A stretch of DNA of 64,000 nucleotides, taken from NCBI RefSeq assembly GCF_000699445.3, contig NC_067198.1, forward strand, positions 40,789,691 through 40,853,690, in the 5' to 3' direction. Origin of the DNA: Schistosoma haematobium (Eukaryota > Platyhelminthes > Trematoda > Strigeidida > Schistosomatidae). A model generated the notes under the pieces. The model saw only the letters and a list, made by a program, of their open reading frames with translations. It was not told the DNA's origin and made no database searches. This document shows positions 59,671 to 64,000 of the stretch, one piece after another. Position numbers and translations under genes: made by a program. Within the stretch, counting starts at the first letter, position 1. Every line of letters begins with the position of its first letter.

Positions 59671-60302
59671 CAGTGAAATATCCTATGCTGGTACTAACTA
59701 CAATGTAGTGTTACGTAAATGATACGAAATTCATTTCCCTTTACTAATGAAATTGGAGTACATTGGTGATCAATGCGTTTCATCCTCGAATAAATCGTCT
59801 TCAACTTAATTTTACATGTAGTTAAGTACAAATAACATGTAGTTGACATTTACCGTCTTAGAGTTTCACCGTTGATCGGTGTAACAATATGAATATAATT
59901 GTTCAAAACCCCATGCACCTTGAATACAGACTCATATAAAAGGTTTTGAATTACATTGATTGTATAATAAAAAATGATGCTGTCAGTCTATACAAAATGA
60001 ATTCAATCAAGTGAGATTCAAACTTGTGATCTACTAGTTGAGAAACTAAGTGTATGTATCATTTAGTAAGTCGTCAGTTATATTTGTACTAATGTATGCT
60101 TATTATTAAAAGTATCTGTTGTTTTCTAACTATTTATAAGATAATTAAAAGCTCGAAACATCAAAAGATAAATTAATACGGAGGCAACTAATGGTAAATA
60201 TTGCAAAACATTTAAAATAACAACACACTTCTTCATCATGACAATTTGTAAGGTTTCTATAAAATTTTCCCCATTCTTCAACTTACAGCTATGTCAGTCA
60301 GC
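59671..60302. other. AT-rich filler, nothing recognised
   Basis: No repeat or gene seen. Confidence 0.45.
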
Positions 60303-60806
60303 TCTTGAGAGCTGAGTGGTATGGGGGTGGTTAGCACTTCCCGGTCGCCCACACCGTGAAACAGTTCTAGAGATACCTCAGAACGTGACCACAGTGTCTA
60401 AGGGACAACTGCTTGACATCGGTCACACACGACTTTTTTGTGAGTAATATTCGTGTTAGCCCCGTACTTTTTGAGACCTTACCGCCGGAGACTGAAATCC
60501 GTGGGATAAGGCGAGGTGTGCAATTCTAGGGTCGACCTTTTCTAACCCCACCCTTCTTTTGTGAGAAGGCAGCATCTCTGTTATGCTATTTGTCTGAGGG
60601 AAACATCTTACTGCTGTCACACCTCTGTACAGTCAAAGGTACGACTTTGCCCTCGAACCTTGGTTTTGTTGCTTTTAGTCCTGCCGCTCTTCAACCAACC
60701 TGTCTGGCATGGTAGGACCTTGAGGAACGATTGTTCCAGCCAGTATAGCTCGATAGGTGACTCCGACCACCATGTCAAAGTGGCAGCAAGGTTTGGGCAA
60801 TCAGTC
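60303..60806. mobile_element. Element F, older copy
   Basis: Aligns with the nested copy at 19896-20466 from CACTTCCCGG through the GTCGACCTTTTCTAACCCCA block to the right end (AGCAAGGTTTGGGCAATCAG). Internal deletions (the TTCTTCTGGAGGTACCTG region is shortened) and many substitutions mark it as older than the 20-kb and 23.7-kb copies. The left end is different (GCTCTTGAGAGCTGAGTGG). No clear TSD. Confidence 0.75.
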
Positions 60807-61656
60807 ACTTGTTACACATACATCATATCAAATATATTTTCACATTTATACTTCTCCTGTCTCTTCCTTACACTCGACTGAATTACACATTATAACTCTT
60901 CCACCGATTCATATTCACATGTGTTCGCGTTTGCATACTTTCCCTTATGTTGCAATCACCACATCGACAAATTCTCTTACAACTCTACACCAATGTTACA
61001 AAATGTTATTCCGATTAACGTTTTATACAATTATGAGGTATCCTTTGAAAATGTTTCAAATCAATAAAAATCTAGTCAAATACAATCTTGGAAATATAAA
61101 TATCTACAAATTATAAGTATTATCTATTAGACAAGTGAACAATTACGATGATTCAATGACTTAATAAGTAACATACTAGAGTTCACCACGAAATATCCTA
61201 TAAAGTACGAAAATCTCAGCATATATATTTATAGTGATGAGAAGTAGGGATATTCAACTGAAGAGTTACACACATAACGAAATATGTTTACTATAATCTA
61301 CTATATTCTGCTACTAGTCACTATCTAAGAATTTGATCAGTTTTCTTTAGTTGTTTTTTTTTCATATAAATTATGTTACAGACATTAAAATTTTATGTTC
61401 TTCATAATTACGAATATATTCAAAGAATAGAATAACGAATATGAAAGAATGAAATTAGTGTGAGAATATATACAGGTGATAGACAATGTAGAAAAACATA
61501 TGCAAAACTTAATATATCGACTTAAGATATTATCTCTTACAGATTTCATACCAAATAAATCAACATAGTGAAAAGAAAACAAAAAACAGTAAGAGTAGTG
61601 ATATTCATGATAACTGTGAACTTAAGAAGTTAGAATCTCTAATACATAAATTTAAC
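60807..61656. other. AT-rich filler, nothing recognised
   Basis: The 119-codon frame at 60757-61116 starts inside element F and continues in unrelated AT-rich DNA. No gene supported. Confidence 0.45.
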
Positions 61657-61905
61657 ATTATAGGGTTATGGTGATTATTAAGTTTATGTTAGAGATCATG
61701 AACTGATTGATGTTAGACCACCATTGAAAACCTGAAAGCACTAGACAACTGTTTCGTTATATTGTGGGACTCCTCAGAATTGCTCATCCGAGATCCCGTC
61801 TCGGGAGATTCAAACCAAGGACCTATTAGTGTCGCGCGCGAACGTTCTAACCACTAAATCACTGAGCTAGCCAGCATCCAACGGTACTAATGTTTAACTT
61901 CAATT
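61657..61905 (-). repeat. HHR-SINE subfamily B, antisense copy, 5'-truncated
   Basis: Tail boundary (TTATAGGGTTATGGTGATT), tail, hammerhead (61738-61783), B-box (GATTCAAACCAAGG) and A-box (AATCACTGAGCTAGCC) on the minus strand, ending at the head side near TGTTTAACTTCAATTA. Confidence 0.8.
61738..61783 (-). ncRNA. Hammerhead ribozyme, core intact, weak stems
   Basis: Minus strand: CTGAGGA (antisense 61771-61777), GAAA and GTC are all present. Stem I GCAATT with TAGTGC has two mismatches and stem II GTCC/TAAC is weak. Probably inactive or slow. Confidence 0.42.
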
Positions 61906-63341
61906 ATTTCAGTTAATTTTATTTAAATACTGGTTCTATCTAAATGACAACTATTATCCATAATAAAAAAATCAAATCATTAAGAATAACAAGGTTACTT
62001 CAATTAGACAAGACAATAGATGAAGAATGAAAATTGATTACTATTTCATCGATTTACCACAATCCATATATGTGTTTCTATGTGTACATCAATATTGAAC
62101 TAATCAACGGTGTAAGAGAGAGTAGAAGTATATTTTGTCTATAATTTATGTGAAGTAAAAAAAACGATAGTGTACATGTATGTGTAGTGACAGATAATAA
62201 GATAATACTATTTATCCTGAATAGTAAATTCATATACATTTTGTCATTTAGAACTAAATCAGATAATTCTTAATAGTAGTTAATTTCAATTAATGTATTT
62301 GCCTAAATGACAATAGTATTTTTGAATAACTCTTCATGAATTAGTATGTCAATCTTCTAAAACAAAAAGAGATAATTAACCAATAAAAGATTCACGTCTA
62401 TTTCAAAAACAAAATGTGAAAGATGATTGTGGAGAAGATTTGTAGTTCAAATGGATGATTTTTATGAAGTTTTGTTCTTTGAACTGGATGGTTTAGTCAC
62501 GGAGTTTTTATTGTTCTTCTGAATGACATCATCAGCATAAACTTCGGGGAAATGATTGTATTATACAATCACAATTAAATATTACACTATGTAAATTGTA
62601 CTTTCCAGGCAATGAATTATGTGTGCTTAACTTAAGATTATATAATTAACATGTGGGTACCTTTATATTGCATATGATTATGCCATAATTATATTTTAAT
62701 AGTGAGGATTGAAGATCTTTGTTACTTGTTTATTGTTGATGGGATCATAGACAAATGGAGAGTAATGGGAGATAAGTCGTTACGGTAATTCACTTTCAAA
62801 ATACTGGGCCTGTGGTATGAAGTGTAGATTAGGCGGCTTTGTAGCCCACACACGAACTTGTGACTCATATACGAATAAGCATGAAATTATTTGTTCAATT
62901 AAGTCCAGATTATTTTTAAAAAACAACAGAATTTATGGTATCAATTGTTAAATAAGTGAAAGGAATAATTGTAAATACTGTCAACAGAATGCTCAACTGT
63001 CTCAGTTACCATAGTGAAAAAAAAGTTAAATTAATAAACCCAACTGAATGATATTAAAGTAAACTGAGGGAATAAGTTATATCAACCTTGACAACGAAAT
63101 AACTTATATGATTTTAACTATTTCATTCTTTGTTACTTTAATTTATTCTGATTATTACACTTACAATATCAACTGATGTAAAATTTATTAAGGTTTACAT
63201 TGTATACTTAACATTCTGATATCAACAATTTTATTTTCTAAACGATTTTACTTTCATGTACTGTATTTTTAAAGTATTTGTCTTGGGTGTTATTTCAGAG
63301 CATCAATTTGGACCTGATAAATCTTTATGGATAGGAATATT
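61906..63341. other. 1.4 kb AT-rich filler
   Basis: No gene, repeat family or microsatellite of note. Confidence 0.5.
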
Positions 63342-63410
63342 CGGCGAGTAGACACTCTCAAGGTCATTTTAGCGTCGCTCAAAGGTCGTCCATGAATTAT
63401 AGCCCCACCG
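63342..63410. mobile_element. MITE candidate, internally deleted copy
   Basis: Left end CGGCGAG joined to the right arm (TAGACACTCTCAAGG through GGTCGTCCATGAATTATAG to CCCCACCG). The right 60 bp match 54233-54291 with few changes. Flanks AATATTC and ATTATTC are similar, not identical. Confidence 0.5.
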
Positions 63411-63422
63411 ATTATTCTTCTG

Positions 63423-63461
<39 letters not shown>

Positions 63462-64000
63462 GATGGAACACAAAACAGACTATTCAGTCACCTAACATCA
63501 ACATTGAAAATAATAAGGTTCTCATTTTAAAAAGTTCCCATCTAAATAAACAAGTTACGCTACGAAAATGTCATTCCTAGTCAATATAAACATTTGTTCT
63601 CATCAAAAGTATATAAAATTTGTTGTATTAATATTACTTCATTAATTAACAAACCAAATACTTACCGGATATTATAATTTGTTCTTTAATATTTCCCATG
63701 TATTATTAGATAATAGACAGTTTACATTTCAATCTGTCCGCAAGTTTTCAGTAATATATATAAGTATATATAATATTTGATGTATAATAGATTAAAATCC
63801 ACTACGAATTCAGTCTTCTTCTATAAGGAAAATTTGTTAATTATCAAACACTTTGATGAAAAGAAAACCTCAGATGGTCAAATCCACAAAAATCTCCTTA
63901 TTACATGTAATCATGCTTTTATGTTTCTTTAAATTCAAGTGATGGCAACTAATTCCATTGTATCTTTAATTTGATTGGTTGAAATTATCATTGGTTGATA
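63411..64000. other. AT-rich filler with a TA tract
   Basis: (TA)n at 63425-63459; otherwise nothing recognised to the end of the window. Confidence 0.5.
63425..63459. repeat. (TA)n microsatellite
   Basis: About 17 perfect units. Confidence 0.95.

Noticed and set aside
60757..61116. 119-codon plus-strand frame
   Set aside because: Crosses the right end of element F into unrelated DNA, so it cannot be a conserved gene.

Overview
The window looks like repeat-rich, gene-free DNA from a blood fluke, most likely the genus Schistosoma. The strongest marker is the Sm-alpha type SINE (a tRNA-like RNA polymerase III promoter followed by a type I hammerhead ribozyme, HHR), present here at three loci. 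The AT-rich background, non-LTR retrotransposon 3' ends with short tandem tails, and abundant di-, tri- and tetranucleotide arrays agree. The species is not determined. I found no host protein-coding exon that I can support. All long open frames are microsatellite translations or retroelement remnants, so this is probably intergenic or deep intronic DNA.

The window is a mosaic of old and young insertions in AT-rich filler. (1) HHR-SINE family 2: about 25 copies or fragments of a tRNA-derived element whose 3' part reads as a minimal type I hammerhead. It has two tail subfamilies, A (GAAGCTAGACC) and B (GATGTTAGACC). The best ribozyme copies are at 32141-32186, 49369-49414 and 14974-15019 (minus). 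(2) Sm-alpha-like SINEs at 3.84-4.29, 10.02-10.35 and 37.56-37.95 kb. (3) 'R500', an unclassified 0.5-kb repeat (13 loci) with an A/T-rich 3' tail, 5' truncations and 9-10 bp target-site duplications (TSDs). (4) 'LINE-A', a non-LTR retrotransposon known here from its C-terminal coding end and a (GACT)n-like tail, with two 3'-end subfamilies. (5) 'LINE-B', an RTE-like non-LTR element with a (GTAA)n tail. (6) 'Element F', a young 0.35-0.57 kb insertion with two nearly identical copies. (7) A small TIR-bearing MITE candidate in two copies, and a 217-bp fold-back insertion.

Two things stand out. First, the hammerhead elements are arranged repeatedly as fold-backs (antisense tail and HHR in front of a sense element) or with a direct head-to-tail junction. 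This recalls the direct or inverted pseudo-LTRs of Penelope-like elements and the multimeric units of retrozymes. At 30401-30534 the two 50-bp arms extend stem I of the hammerhead exactly. Second, at 42748-44139 there is a compound array of 35 ACT, 401 uninterrupted GCT (CTG/CAG) and 28 ACT units. A smaller array of the same layout lies at 4602-5243.

Region by region: 0-9.5 kb, R500 and HHR-SINE copies, the first compound array and the 7.8-kb fold-back. 9.5-19 kb, Sm-alpha fold-back, R500 and a full antisense HHR-SINE. 19-24 kb, LINE-B with nested element F and a second F copy. 24-26.5 kb, simple-sequence-rich filler. 26.5-35 kb, HHR-SINE fold-backs and LINE-A, including LINE-A inside an HHR-SINE. 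35-42 kb, LINE fragments, Sm-alpha, and R500 with a palindromic copy. 42-45 kb, the giant GCT array. 45-50 kb, LINE-A, LINE-B and HHR-SINEs. 50-64 kb, R500, a MITE, element F, and filler.
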